Translations under genes and position numbers: made by a program | Part shown: piece after piece, positions 44,916-53,007 of the stretch | How the letters are laid out: every line of letters begins with the position of its first letter | Numbering within the stretch: position 1 is the first letter of the stretch | From: Rhodoplanes sp. Z2-YC6860 | GTDB taxonomy: Bacteria; Pseudomonadota; Alphaproteobacteria; Rhizobiales; Xanthobacteraceae | Reading direction: 5' to 3' | Assembly: GCF_001579845.1 (NCBI RefSeq) | Contig: NZ_CP007440.1 | Coordinates: forward strand, 5,044,029 to 5,108,028 | Length of the DNA stretch: 64,000 nucleotides | The notes under the pieces: generated by a model | Seen by the model: only the letters and a program-made list of their open reading frames with translations | Database searches by the model: none | Told to the model about the DNA's origin: nothing

Positions 44916-45167
44916 CTCAAGACAGCCGAGACAGTACCGAACCGCCGGTTACGATTCCCGTCGGGATTCCCCGCCGTCAGATTAAATATGCTTAAGCAAG
45001 GAGCAGGCAGACGGTTCGTCGTCAGGCCCGGCGTAAGGATTGCCCCGACATGCGCTTGTATGTTGCGCAAGACGCGTCTGTGAAACTCATTTCCCGGAAA
45101 TGCATTCGCCGGGCGACAGTGACAGCCGTCGGCCCGGCGATAGCCTTGTATAGCGACAGATCGAAGC

Positions 45168-45749
45168 TTATCGGACGCCGGTCGTCCGCCGATCGAGCTG
45201 CAAGTTCTGCAAGCGATCGGTGCTGTTGATGCGATTCATAGCCGGATTCAATTTATCCGGCGGCGGCGGCCCTGGTGGCAACGGCTGTGGGTTGAGCGAC
45301 ACCGCTGAGCCACGGTTCTTGAACGCGTTCAGTTTGTCCGGCGGCGGTCCCGGCGGCAACGGCTGCGGATTGAGCGACACCGCTGAGCCACGGTTCTTGA
45401 GCGTGTTCAGTTTATCCGGCGGCGGCCCCGGCGGCAGCGGCTGCGGATTGAGCGACACTGCCGAACCGCGATTGTAATAAGTAGATTTCAGTTTGGTCGT
45501 TTTATACCCATCCGGCGGCGGCGGCCCTGGAGGCAAAGGCTGCGGATTGAGCATGCGGTCACCGCCGGTGTTCCTGACCGTCCTCAGATTCTTTGGAGTT
45601 TGGTACGTGATCAGCTTCTTCTGAGCCAGGATGCGTTTCTGGGACGCCGTCAAAGTCGTGTGCTTGGTGTCCAACGCAGATGCTTGGTGGGCCGGAATGA
45701 TCGTGATGGCCAAACAAGTCATGATCGAGAAATATGTCGCCCTTTTCAT
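45168..45749 (-). CDS. Secreted protein with four LNPQPLPPG repeats
   Basis: A 193-residue exported protein. The signal peptide (MKRATYFSIMTCLAITIIPA, cleavage near ASALD) is followed by a linker and then four proline-rich units NPQPLPPGPPP, most followed by DKLN or similar, linked by NRGSAVSL. Each unit would give an extended, polyproline-like segment. LNPQPLPPG repeats recur in hypothetical proteins of rhizobia and other bacteria; their function is unknown. The ATG at 45749 follows AGGAGG. The DNA repeats make the gene prone to copy-number changes. Confidence 0.85.
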   Translation of the reverse strand: MKRATYFSIMTCLAITIIPAHQASALDTKHTTLTASQKRILAQKKLITYQTPKNLRTVRNTGGDRMLNPQPLPPGPPPPDGYKTTKLKSTYYNRGSAVSLNPQPLPPGPPPDKLNTLKNRGSAVSLNPQPLPPGPPPDKLNAFKNRGSAVSLNPQPLPPGPPPPDKLNPAMNRINSTDRLQNLQLDRRTTGVR

Positions 45750-45941
45750 TATGTCCTCCTGTGAGGGCGAAGACACCGGCATCGGCCGCTGCTTGCCCAG
45801 GGGAATGAAAGTCCTTCCACCTCTCTCCATTTCCGATGCGGATGGCCGGCGTGTGAGCATGACCGCCCACCAACCGGCACATGCGAGATTAGCCGAACCC
45901 GGTGGGGCGCTAAAGTGAGTTAGGGCACATTCCTTTAGGCC

Positions 45942-46007
45942 AAGACCTTCCAAGCCGAGACCTTCCAGACCAAGACCTTCCGGGCCGAGACCTTCCGGAG
46001 CAAGACG
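45942..46007. repeat. Four tandem 15-bp repeats
   Basis: Units AAGACCTTCCAAGCC, GAGACCTTCCAGACC, AAGACCTTCCGGGCC and GAGACCTTCCGGAGC follow one another from 45942 to 46001, with a partial fifth. They lie in the gap after the stop of the minus-strand luciferase-like gene. Pairs of units alternate A and G at the first base, so the ancestral unit may be 30 bp. Confidence 0.85.
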
Positions 46008-46024
46008 ATTGGCCTCTGCGAGCC

Positions 46025-47050
46025 TCAGCGCCAGCCAAGGCCCGGCGCGACGTGCTTCAGGATCGCCTCGATGACATGGGCGTTGTAATCGACGCCGAGC
46101 TGATTGGGCACGGTGAGCAGCAGCGTGTCGGCCTCGGCGATGGCCTCGTCCTGCTTCAATTGCTCGATCAGCACATCCGGTTCGGCGGCGTAACTCCGCC
46201 CGAAGATCGCCTGCGTGTTGTCGCCGAGGAAACCGATCTGGTCCTGGCTTTCCTCGCCGTCCCGTCCGAAGTACATGCGGTCACGGTCGTCCATCAGCGC
46301 GAAGACGCTGCGGCTGACCGACACCCGCGGCTCGTGCTTGTGTCCGGCCTCCTTCCAGGCCTCGCGGAACGCGCGGATCTGCTCAGCCTGCTGGACATGA
46401 AACGGCTTGTCGCTCTCGACCATCTTGAGCGTCGAGCTCTGCAGATGCATGCCGAGCTTGGCACCCCAGACCGCGGTGGCATTGGAGGCCGCGCCCCACC
46501 AGATGCGCTCGCGCAAACCTTCGGAATACGGCTCGACACGCAGAAGTCCCGGCGGGTTCGGAAACATCGGTTGCGGGTTCGGCTTGGCGAAGCCCTGGCC
46601 GCGGATCACTTCGAGGAAAACTTCAGTGTGGCGTCGCGCCATCTCGGCATCGGTCATGCCCTCGGGCAACGCGAAACCAAAATAGCGCCAGCCGTCGATC
46701 ACCTGTTCGGGCGAGCCGCGGCTGATGCCGAGTTGCAGACGCCCGCCGGCGATGAGGTCGGCGGCGCCGGCATCCTCCGCCATGTACATTGGGTTCTCGT
46801 AGCGCATGTCGATGACCGCGGTGCCGATCTCGATCCGCTTGGTCCTGGCGCCGCAAGCAGCAAGCAACGGAAACGGCGAGCCGAGCTGCCGGGCGAAGTG
46901 ATGCACCCGGAAGAAGGCGCCGTCCGCGCCGAGCTCCTCGGCCGCGACCGCAAGCTCGATCGATTGCAACAGCGCATCGCCCCCCGTTCGGGTCTGCGAC
47001 TGGGGCGACGGCGTCCAATGGCCGAAAGAGAGAAAGCCGATCCTTTTCAT
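46025..47050 (-). CDS. LLM-class flavin-dependent oxidoreductase
   Basis: A 341-residue luciferase-fold protein. The start MKRIGFLSFGHW and the segments AVAAEELGADGAFFRVHHFARQ, KRIEIGTAVIDMRYENPMYMAEDAGAADLIAGGRLQLGISRGSPEQVIDGW are typical of the bacterial luciferase-like group that uses FMNH2 or F420. The substrate and cofactor are undecided. The ATG at 47050 is used rather than the GTG at 47056. It is separated from the SulP gene by a 238-bp divergent region. Confidence 0.92.
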   Translation of the reverse strand: MKRIGFLSFGHWTPSPQSQTRTGGDALLQSIELAVAAEELGADGAFFRVHHFARQLGSPFPLLAACGARTKRIEIGTAVIDMRYENPMYMAEDAGAADLIAGGRLQLGISRGSPEQVIDGWRYFGFALPEGMTDAEMARRHTEVFLEVIRGQGFAKPNPQPMFPNPPGLLRVEPYSEGLRERIWWGAASNATAVWGAKLGMHLQSSTLKMVESDKPFHVQQAEQIRAFREAWKEAGHKHEPRVSVSRSVFALMDDRDRMYFGRDGEESQDQIGFLGDNTQAIFGRSYAAEPDVLIEQLKQDEAIAEADTLLLTVPNQLGVDYNAHVIEAILKHVAPGLGWR

Positions 47051-47288
47051 GGGCACACGGTGTTGGGATGATCCATCTGGTGGGCTGTTCTAGCCCGAAA
47101 GGCCGAAGCAGGAACAGCTCGCGTTTCGCCGGCTGCCGATGTGTGACGTCGACCACGTTACGATCAGGCTAACCGGAATAGCTTCAACCCGGCAAAGCCA
47201 GTTATCGGGAGTTGCGCGGGCCCATGGGACATGGTGAGCTAACCGGAAGCCTCCAACCAAAATCATTGCCTGGCGCGGTCGAGAGTCC

Positions 47289-49526
47289 ATGACGGAACAA
47301 GCTCACCCGCAAACCGACGCGGCCTTGAATTCCGGCAATCTTCTTTATTGGGTCGACCTACTCCGGCAAGCGGGGCTGAGAGACGCGGCGGCAGGTTTTG
47401 TCGCTTCCGTCGTCCTGATCGCAAACATCATCTCGTTCGGCGCGCTGATGTTTCACGGCGAGCTCAGCGCCGGAATCCCGATCGCCATCTGGTCGATGCT
47501 GGTTGGAGGCTGCATCGGCGGCTTCGTCATTTCGCTGGCAACGTCGTTGCCTCCGATCGCGACTGGAATCGATTCTCCGACCGGCGCGGTCCTCGTTCTG
47601 CTGTCGGCCTCCGTATCCAACGTCGTAATCCCGGCCGGCGGCACGCCAGCCGATGCGATTCAGACGACGATGGTCCTGTTCACGGCCGCGACGCTGCTGT
47701 CCGGCTTGACCCTCTATCTATTCGGCGCGCTGCGATGGGGCGAGTACTTCCGGTTCGTTCCCTACAGCGTGGTCGCCGGATTCCTGGCCGCGACAGGGCT
47801 GTTTCTGTTCTTGGGAGGAGCTCGCATTGCGATCGGGCGGTCGCTGACCGCAAACCCATTCACGCAGTGGACGCTGATCGACGCGGCCAAGATCGGCGCG
47901 GGCGTCGCGGCGTTGTTGATTCTTCTCGCCGTTCGCCGATGGATCAAATCCGGGCTGGCGCTGCCGGTCGCCTTGCTGGCGATGTGGCTCTGCAGCGCGG
48001 CGGCGCTCCACGTTCTCGGCGCCTCGGAGGCTCATCATGGCTGGTACCTGCCGGCGCTGGGGTCCTTGGCCGCGTGGTCCCCATTCACCGAATGGCACTC
48101 GACCCACGTCACGAGGTCCGAAGTCCTCGCTGCTCTGCCGGAGCTCATTGCGGTGGTGCTCGTCGCCGTCGTTTCGCTCGTGACCAAGGTCGCCAGCCTC
48201 GAATTGGCGCGACAGGTCCCTGCGGATCTCAATCAGGAATTTCGATGCCACGGCATCGGGAACATGATCGCGGCCCCTTTCGGGGGCCTCGCCAGCAGTC
48301 TGCAAACCGGCACCAGCCGGCTACTGGACCACGCGGGCTCGATGACGCGCGCGAGCGGCGCGGTCGCGGCAGCGGTTTTGGGATTGGTCGCCGTGACCAA
48401 CTTCAACCTGGCGGGGATTGTCCCCCTGCCCGTCATCGTCGGACTGGTTTTCTATCTGGGTTACACCTTCATTGTGGACACGCTTTGGCGTCCGTTCGAA
48501 CAGCGGGCGTGGCTCGACCTTTCGCTCGCGCTCATCATCATGTCGGTCTGCGTCCTGTACGGCTATCTGGTCGGAGTCCTGGCCGGCATCGTCTGCGCAT
48601 GCGTGTTGTTTGCCGTCAGCTATTCCCGGCGCGGCGTGGTGCGCCGGCACGCGACACGCGCCACGTTCGCGAGCTACGTCACGCGGCCCCCCGAGCTTTC
48701 GAAATATCTTCAGGAAGCCGGCGCCAAGATTCAAATCTATTGGCTGAGCGGACACATTTTCTTCGGCTCAGCCGAGAGCCTTTTCGAACGCGTTCGCGGC
48801 GACATTGCAAAGCTGCCGCCGGGTGAACCGAAGTATCTGGTGCTGGATTTCGAGATGGTTTCAGGCGCCGACACATCGGCCATCCTGAGCATCACCAAGA
48901 TTCGGGACTTCTGTCTGAAGCACAAGATCGTCTTCGTCTGCGCATCGGCGACGCCGTCCATCGAGGCGGCGCTGCAACGAAGCGGCTGCTTCAAGCACCC
49001 GAAAGGCGCGTTTGCCGATCTGAATGTGGCGGTGGCCTGGTGCGAAGATCAATTGCTGGCTTCGGCGGACGTGAGTCCGTCCGCCGGAGAGGAATTCGAG
49101 AGCTGGCTGAAGCAGCAGCTCGGCTCACAGGTCTCGCTGCCCGACTTGTTCGCCTATCTCGAAATCAAATCCATCGAAGGATCGGAAGTGATCTATCGCC
49201 AGGGCGACCCGGCCGACACGATGGATATCGTGGCGGAAGGAGCGCTGGTGGTCGATGTCGCCAACGAGCACGGCGAGACGGTGCGCGTGAGGCGCATCGA
49301 CACCCACTCGGTCGTCGGCGAAATGGGATTTTTCAGGCGCGCCGCGCGCTCTGCGACGGTTTCGTCGGACGGACCGGCCAAGCTGTTCACGCTCAGCCGG
49401 GCGAATTTTGACAGGATGCGTCAGGAACGGCCCGATCTCGCCTACGCCTACGACGACTTCATCGTCTCGACGATGGCGGACCGGGTCGACATCGCCAACC
49501 GCTCGCTCACCGCGCTGCGGCGCTAG
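47289..49526 (+). CDS. SulP (SLC26) anion transporter fused to STAS and cyclic-nucleotide-binding domains
   Basis: A 745-residue inner-membrane protein. A SulP transporter domain (residues about 15-455) has many helices, for example FVPYSVVAGFLAATGLFLFLG and the TGTSRLLDHAGSMTRASGA region. A STAS domain (about 475-600) contains YLVLDFEMVSGADTSAI with the conserved D-S/T-A signature. A cyclic-nucleotide-binding beta barrel (about 615-735) contains VVGEMGFFRRAARSATV, the phosphate-binding cassette with the R that contacts cNMP. The fusion suggests an anion (sulfate, bicarbonate or dicarboxylate) transporter gated by cAMP or cGMP. The ligand and direction cannot be read. Confidence 0.92.
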   Translation: MTEQAHPQTDAALNSGNLLYWVDLLRQAGLRDAAAGFVASVVLIANIISFGALMFHGELSAGIPIAIWSMLVGGCIGGFVISLATSLPPIATGIDSPTGAVLVLLSASVSNVVIPAGGTPADAIQTTMVLFTAATLLSGLTLYLFGALRWGEYFRFVPYSVVAGFLAATGLFLFLGGARIAIGRSLTANPFTQWTLIDAAKIGAGVAALLILLAVRRWIKSGLALPVALLAMWLCSAAALHVLGASEAHHGWYLPALGSLAAWSPFTEWHSTHVTRSEVLAALPELIAVVLVAVVSLVTKVASLELARQVPADLNQEFRCHGIGNMIAAPFGGLASSLQTGTSRLLDHAGSMTRASGAVAAAVLGLVAVTNFNLAGIVPLPVIVGLVFYLGYTFIVDTLWRPFEQRAWLDLSLALIIMSVCVLYGYLVGVLAGIVCACVLFAVSYSRRGVVRRHATRATFASYVTRPPELSKYLQEAGAKIQIYWLSGHIFFGSAESLFERVRGDIAKLPPGEPKYLVLDFEMVSGADTSAILSITKIRDFCLKHKIVFVCASATPSIEAALQRSGCFKHPKGAFADLNVAVAWCEDQLLASADVSPSAGEEFESWLKQQLGSQVSLPDLFAYLEIKSIEGSEVIYRQGDPADTMDIVAEGALVVDVANEHGETVRVRRIDTHSVVGEMGFFRRAARSATVSSDGPAKLFTLSRANFDRMRQERPDLAYAYDDFIVSTMADRVDIANRSLTALRR

Positions 49527-49536
49527 GCCTCGGCCG

Positions 49537-50505
49537 TCAGGCCGACTTCCGCTTTGCCTTGGCGCGCGACACGGGCGCGGCAACCACTTTGCTCTCTTTG
49601 GCCTCTTTGCCCTGCTTGGCCTTGCCGCCCTCGATCGGAAACTTGAATTGCGGCTGGCGGCGCAGATCGTCCTGCTTGGCTTTCGACTTGCCTGACGCGC
49701 TCTTCTTCGCGCTCGCGGCGCCGCCGCCCTCGGCAAGGCTTTTCCGCAGCGCATCCATCAGATTGACGACGTTGGTCGCAGCCTTCGCTGGCGCCTCGGT
49801 GTGGATCACCGCGCCTTTCTGCTTCTTGGCGACGAGTTCGCGCAACGCTGTCTCGTAACGGTCTTCGAATTTCTCCGGCTCGAAGTGGCCCTGCTTCCCC
49901 TTCATGATCTGGTGCGCCATGCCGAGCATCTCGCGGTCGATCTTGATATTGGGAATCTCGGCAAACAGCGGCGCTTCCTTCTTGACCTCGTAAGGATAGA
50001 GCAGCGTGGTGCCGACCATGCCTTTGCTGCGCGGCCGCAGCGCAATCATGTGCTCGCGTGAGCCGAACACCACGCGACCGATCCCGACCATGCCCTTCTC
50101 GTTCAGCGCTTCGCGGATCACCGAGAACGCCTCGGCGGCATGGTCCTGTTCGCCCGGCAGGATGTAGTACGGCGTGTTGTAGTAGAGCTCGTCGATCTCG
50201 CTGTCGGGAACGAACGACACGATGTCGATCGTGTGGTTGGTGTCGAGCGCGATCTCCTCGAGCTCGTCCGGCTCGAACTGGACGTACGAGTCCTTCTCGA
50301 ACTGGAAGGCCTTCACGATGTCCTCGGTGGGCACCTCTTCGTTGGTCGAGGCATCGACCTTCTTGTATTTGATACGGTTGCCGGTGCGCTTGTTGAGCTG
50401 ATTGAAGCTGATCTTGTCCTTCTCCGACGTCGCCGAATGCAGTTCGATCGGACAGGTGACGAGAGAGAGGCGCAGATTGCCTTTCCAATACGGACGCGCG
50501 GCCAT
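49537..50505 (-). CDS. ku: Non-homologous end joining protein Ku
   Basis: A 322-residue bacterial Ku, which forms a ring on DNA ends for repair. It has the starting MAARPYWKGNLRLSLV, the core EVALDTNHTIDI-like and YYILPG regions, and a Lys/Ala-rich tail (KSASGKSKAKQDD ... SRAKAKRKSA) that recruits ligase LigD. The ATG at 50505 is the usual start. No ligD gene lies in the window, so the partner ligase must be elsewhere. The tail is long and low-complexity. Confidence 0.96.
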   Translation of the reverse strand: MAARPYWKGNLRLSLVTCPIELHSATSEKDKISFNQLNKRTGNRIKYKKVDASTNEEVPTEDIVKAFQFEKDSYVQFEPDELEEIALDTNHTIDIVSFVPDSEIDELYYNTPYYILPGEQDHAAEAFSVIREALNEKGMVGIGRVVFGSREHMIALRPRSKGMVGTTLLYPYEVKKEAPLFAEIPNIKIDREMLGMAHQIMKGKQGHFEPEKFEDRYETALRELVAKKQKGAVIHTEAPAKAATNVVNLMDALRKSLAEGGGAASAKKSASGKSKAKQDDLRRQPQFKFPIEGGKAKQGKEAKESKVVAAPVSRAKAKRKSA

Positions 50506-50622
50506 CGGACACTCCACAACGCAACTGGCTACTGGATTGTTGAAAATATAAGCCAATTGCGCGGTTCCGGCACCGGGAACGGACCGCGAATGCCGGGAAC
50601 GGCGTTAACGAAACCGCGCATG

Positions 50623-50651
50623 AAAAAATCCCTCCCCTTGTGGGGAGGGAT
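50623..50651 (-). terminator. Rho-independent terminator after the tautomerase gene
   Basis: Read on the minus strand, ATCCCTCCCC pairs with GGGGAGGGAT across a 4-nt loop and is followed by a run of six Ts. It lies just after the tautomerase stop and before the Ku gene start region. Confidence 0.95.
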
Positions 50652-50684
50652 GCTGCCGCTCGCAATCGATAGTGTTGCTGCGCT

Positions 50685-50879
50685 TCAGCGCGCCGGCATG
50701 TCGCTGAACATCACGCCGCCCTTGGCCTTGTCGGTCTTCGGCGTCTCGACCAGCGTGATGACCACGGCGTCAGCCGGCACCTTGAAGTTCTTCACCATCG
50801 CGTCGGTGATGTCTTTGCAGAGCGCGGCCTTCTGTTCCTGGGGACGTGAGCCTGCGGCGTAGATGACGATCTCGGGCAT
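50685..50879 (-). CDS. 4-oxalocrotonate tautomerase-family protein
   Basis: A 64-residue protein. The catalytic proline is residue 2 (M-P-E-I-V-I-Y), and the segment ALCKDITDAMVKNFKVPADAVVITLVETPK is the usual beta-alpha-beta unit. The small size is standard for members acting as hexamers or dimers in aromatic degradation. The ATG at 50879 follows AGGAGG. The substrate is unknown; adjacent genes (Ku and, divergent, the dienelactone hydrolase) give no pathway, though the latter is also from aromatic catabolism. Confidence 0.92.
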   Translation of the reverse strand: MPEIVIYAAGSRPQEQKAALCKDITDAMVKNFKVPADAVVITLVETPKTDKAKGGVMFSDMPAR

Positions 50880-51090
50880 GATTGTTCCTCCTGTCGATGC
50901 CTTCGCGGCGCACTATAGCGGGCACATCAGGCCAGCAATACTCCCGCTCTGCGGCGCTGAACGCCGAGCACTTCATCGTGACCCGCCCTCACCCCCCTTC
51001 GCCCATCCTATAGATTGCTGCAATAATCCCGCCCGCTGGGGTGTTTACCGGCTGTCGCCGTTTTCACGGTTTGCTTGGAGGAATGGGCAT

Positions 51091-51987
51091 ATGAATATCC
51101 ACTCGAAACTACCGCAGGACATCATCGGGCTTGTGACGCCCGCGCCGGTGTCGCGGCGCGGCTTCTTCATGACCGCGTCAGCGGCCGCGGCCGCGGGCTA
51201 TACGCTCGCCGCCGGTCCGGTGCGCGCGCAGGCCATCACCACCGACACCACGGGGCTCAAGGCGGGCGACGCCACCGTGAAGGTCAGCGGTGGCGACATG
51301 CCGCTCTATTTCGCGCGGCCGGAGAAGGCGAACAATCCGCCGGTGATCCTGGTGGCGATGGAGATTTTCGGTCTGCACGAATACATCAAGGACGTGACGC
51401 GCCGCCTGGCCAAGGCCGGCGCATTTGCGATCGCGCCGAACTACTATTTCCGCTCCGGCCAGGATCTGACGAAGATCACCGAGATGCCGAAGCTGATGCC
51501 GATCGTGAACGCCAAGCCCGACGCCGAACTGTTCTCCGATCTCGACGCCACCGTGGCCTGGGCGAAGGCGCAAGGCGGCAACACCGGAAAGCTCGCGATC
51601 CTGGGTTTCTGCCGCGGCGGCCGCACGGTGTGGGAATACGCGGTGCACAACAAGAACCTGAAAGCCGGCGTCGCGTTCTACGGCTCGCTGGTCGATCCGC
51701 CGGCGCAGAAGGCCATCTGGCCGAAGAGCCCGAGCGAACTCGCAGCCGAAGTGAAGGCGCCGGTGCTGGGCCTCTATGGCGAAGCCGACCAGGGCATCTC
51801 GGTCGATCAGGTCAATGCAATGAAGGAAGCTCTCGCCAAGGCCAAGAAGACGGCCGAGTTCAAGATCTATCCCGGCGCGCCGCACGGCTTCCACGCCGAC
51901 TACCGGCCGAGCTACCGCAAGGAAGCCGCCGAGGACGGCTGGAAGCTCGCGATCGAATGGCTGAAGAAGTACAAGGTGCTGGCTTAG
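51091..51987 (+). CDS. Tat-exported dienelactone hydrolase family protein
   Basis: A 298-residue alpha/beta hydrolase. The N-terminus has a twin-arginine signal (SRRGFFMTASAAAAAGYTLA, cleaved near VRAQA). The catalytic Cys174 lies in LGFCRGGR, the acid is probably in GEADQGIS and the histidine in PGAPHGFHADY. Dienelactone hydrolases open enol-lactones in chlorocatechol breakdown, but a periplasmic Tat copy suggests other esters. The ATG at 51091 follows GGAGGA. It is followed by a perfect hairpin terminator. Confidence 0.93.
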   Translation: MNIHSKLPQDIIGLVTPAPVSRRGFFMTASAAAAAGYTLAAGPVRAQAITTDTTGLKAGDATVKVSGGDMPLYFARPEKANNPPVILVAMEIFGLHEYIKDVTRRLAKAGAFAIAPNYYFRSGQDLTKITEMPKLMPIVNAKPDAELFSDLDATVAWAKAQGGNTGKLAILGFCRGGRTVWEYAVHNKNLKAGVAFYGSLVDPPAQKAIWPKSPSELAAEVKAPVLGLYGEADQGISVDQVNAMKEALAKAKKTAEFKIYPGAPHGFHADYRPSYRKEAAEDGWKLAIEWLKKYKVLA

Positions 51988-52003
51988 CACTCGAGAACAC
52001 GAC

Positions 52004-52034
52004 GTCCTCCCTTCCTGCGAAGGGAGGACACTTT
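52004..52034 (+). terminator. Rho-independent terminator after the dienelactone hydrolase
   Basis: GTCCTCCCTTC (52004-52014) pairs perfectly with GAAGGGAGGAC (52019-52029) around a 4-nt loop, then ACTTTCT. It separates this gene from the peroxidase gene. Confidence 0.88.
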
Positions 52035-52098
52035 CTCATCGGATGCATCTCAACGTCGAGACAACGAACACAGGCGCAGTGAACCGACGGGGACAATC

Positions 52099-52686
52099 AT
52101 GATGCTCAACCGCAGAAACCTTCTGGCGTCGCTTGGACCGGCTGCCGGTGTCACGCTCGTCTCACCCGCATTCGCTCCTCTCGCATACGCCCAGGCGCCC
52201 GCCATGAGCCGACCGACCGCTTTCGCGTTTTCGTTCCTGGGTCTCGACGGCGGCAGCCTTCGCCTGGCCGAGCATGCCGGCAAGCCGATCCTGATCGTCA
52301 ACACCGCCTCGCAATGCGGCTACACCCCGCAATACGCCGGGCTGCAGGAGCTGTGGAAGCGTTACCGCGACAAGGGCCTCCTGATCATCGGCGTGCCGTC
52401 CAACGACTTCGGCGGCCAGGAGCCGGGCGGCCCCGCCGAGATCAACAAGACGGCTCATGACGAATATGGCGTGAGCTTCCCGCTCGCCGCCAAGGCAGAA
52501 GTTCGCGGGGCCCAGGCGCATCCGTTCTACAAGTGGGCCGCGCTCGAGCGACCCGGCGACGGCCCACGCTGGAATTTCCACAAGTATCTGATCGGCCGCG
52601 ACGGCCGCATCGCCGCGGTGTTCTCGACCCAGGTCGAGCCGACCGACCCCAAGGTCATCGCCGCGATCGAAAAGGAATTGCAATAG
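52099..52686 (+). CDS. Glutathione peroxidase family protein with an export signal
   Basis: A 195-residue protein of the thioredoxin-like glutathione peroxidase family. A signal resembling a twin-arginine leader (MMLNRRNLLASLGPAAGVTL) precedes the mature part. The peroxidatic residue is Cys73 in NTASQCGYTPQY, and the conserved WNFHKYLIG stretch lies near the C-terminus. The NDFGGQEPG loop is also present. It should reduce peroxides using thioredoxin or glutathione. Location outside the cytoplasm is inferred from the signal. It follows the dienelactone hydrolase gene after a terminator. Confidence 0.93.
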   Translation: MMLNRRNLLASLGPAAGVTLVSPAFAPLAYAQAPAMSRPTAFAFSFLGLDGGSLRLAEHAGKPILIVNTASQCGYTPQYAGLQELWKRYRDKGLLIIGVPSNDFGGQEPGGPAEINKTAHDEYGVSFPLAAKAEVRGAQAHPFYKWAALERPGDGPRWNFHKYLIGRDGRIAAVFSTQVEPTDPKVIAAIEKELQ

Positions 52687-53007
52687 CCCGCGCTGGCGAC
52701 CGGCCAGCGCGCGAGATCGCGCCCAGCGAATCAGTTGCGAAATTTCGCGCTGCGAGCGGTCGCTTTGCCAAGTTCCGCGTTCATCCGGCGGCAAGGCTCC
52801 GTCCATGTAGGCTTTGCTCCGCAGCCGTTTAGTCCACAAAAGTCGCGATTTTTTGCGAAGAATCCTGGTTCCTTTCGCTGAAATCTTCTCGATAGCGGTC
52901 GCCTGGTTCAAATCATTTGGCATTCATTGACTTGGCCGCCGAATAGCTTCATTCCATCCGCTAGGCCCTTCCGGGGGCTCATTCATTTAGTCGACTTGGA
53001 GGTCATG
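52687..53007. other. Non-coding gap before the polysaccharide deacetylase gene
   Basis: This 321-bp gap begins with a hairpin (CGCGCTGG / CCAGCGCG, about 52690-52712) that may end transcription of the peroxidase gene. I see no gene in the remainder; the AT-richer part (about 52840-52960) probably holds the promoter of the deacetylase. Confidence 0.5.

Noticed and set aside
45220-45477. An 85-codon plus-strand frame made of glycine-rich repeats
   Set aside because: It is the mirror of the NPQPLPPG repeat gene, which has a signal peptide and ribosome site on the minus strand.
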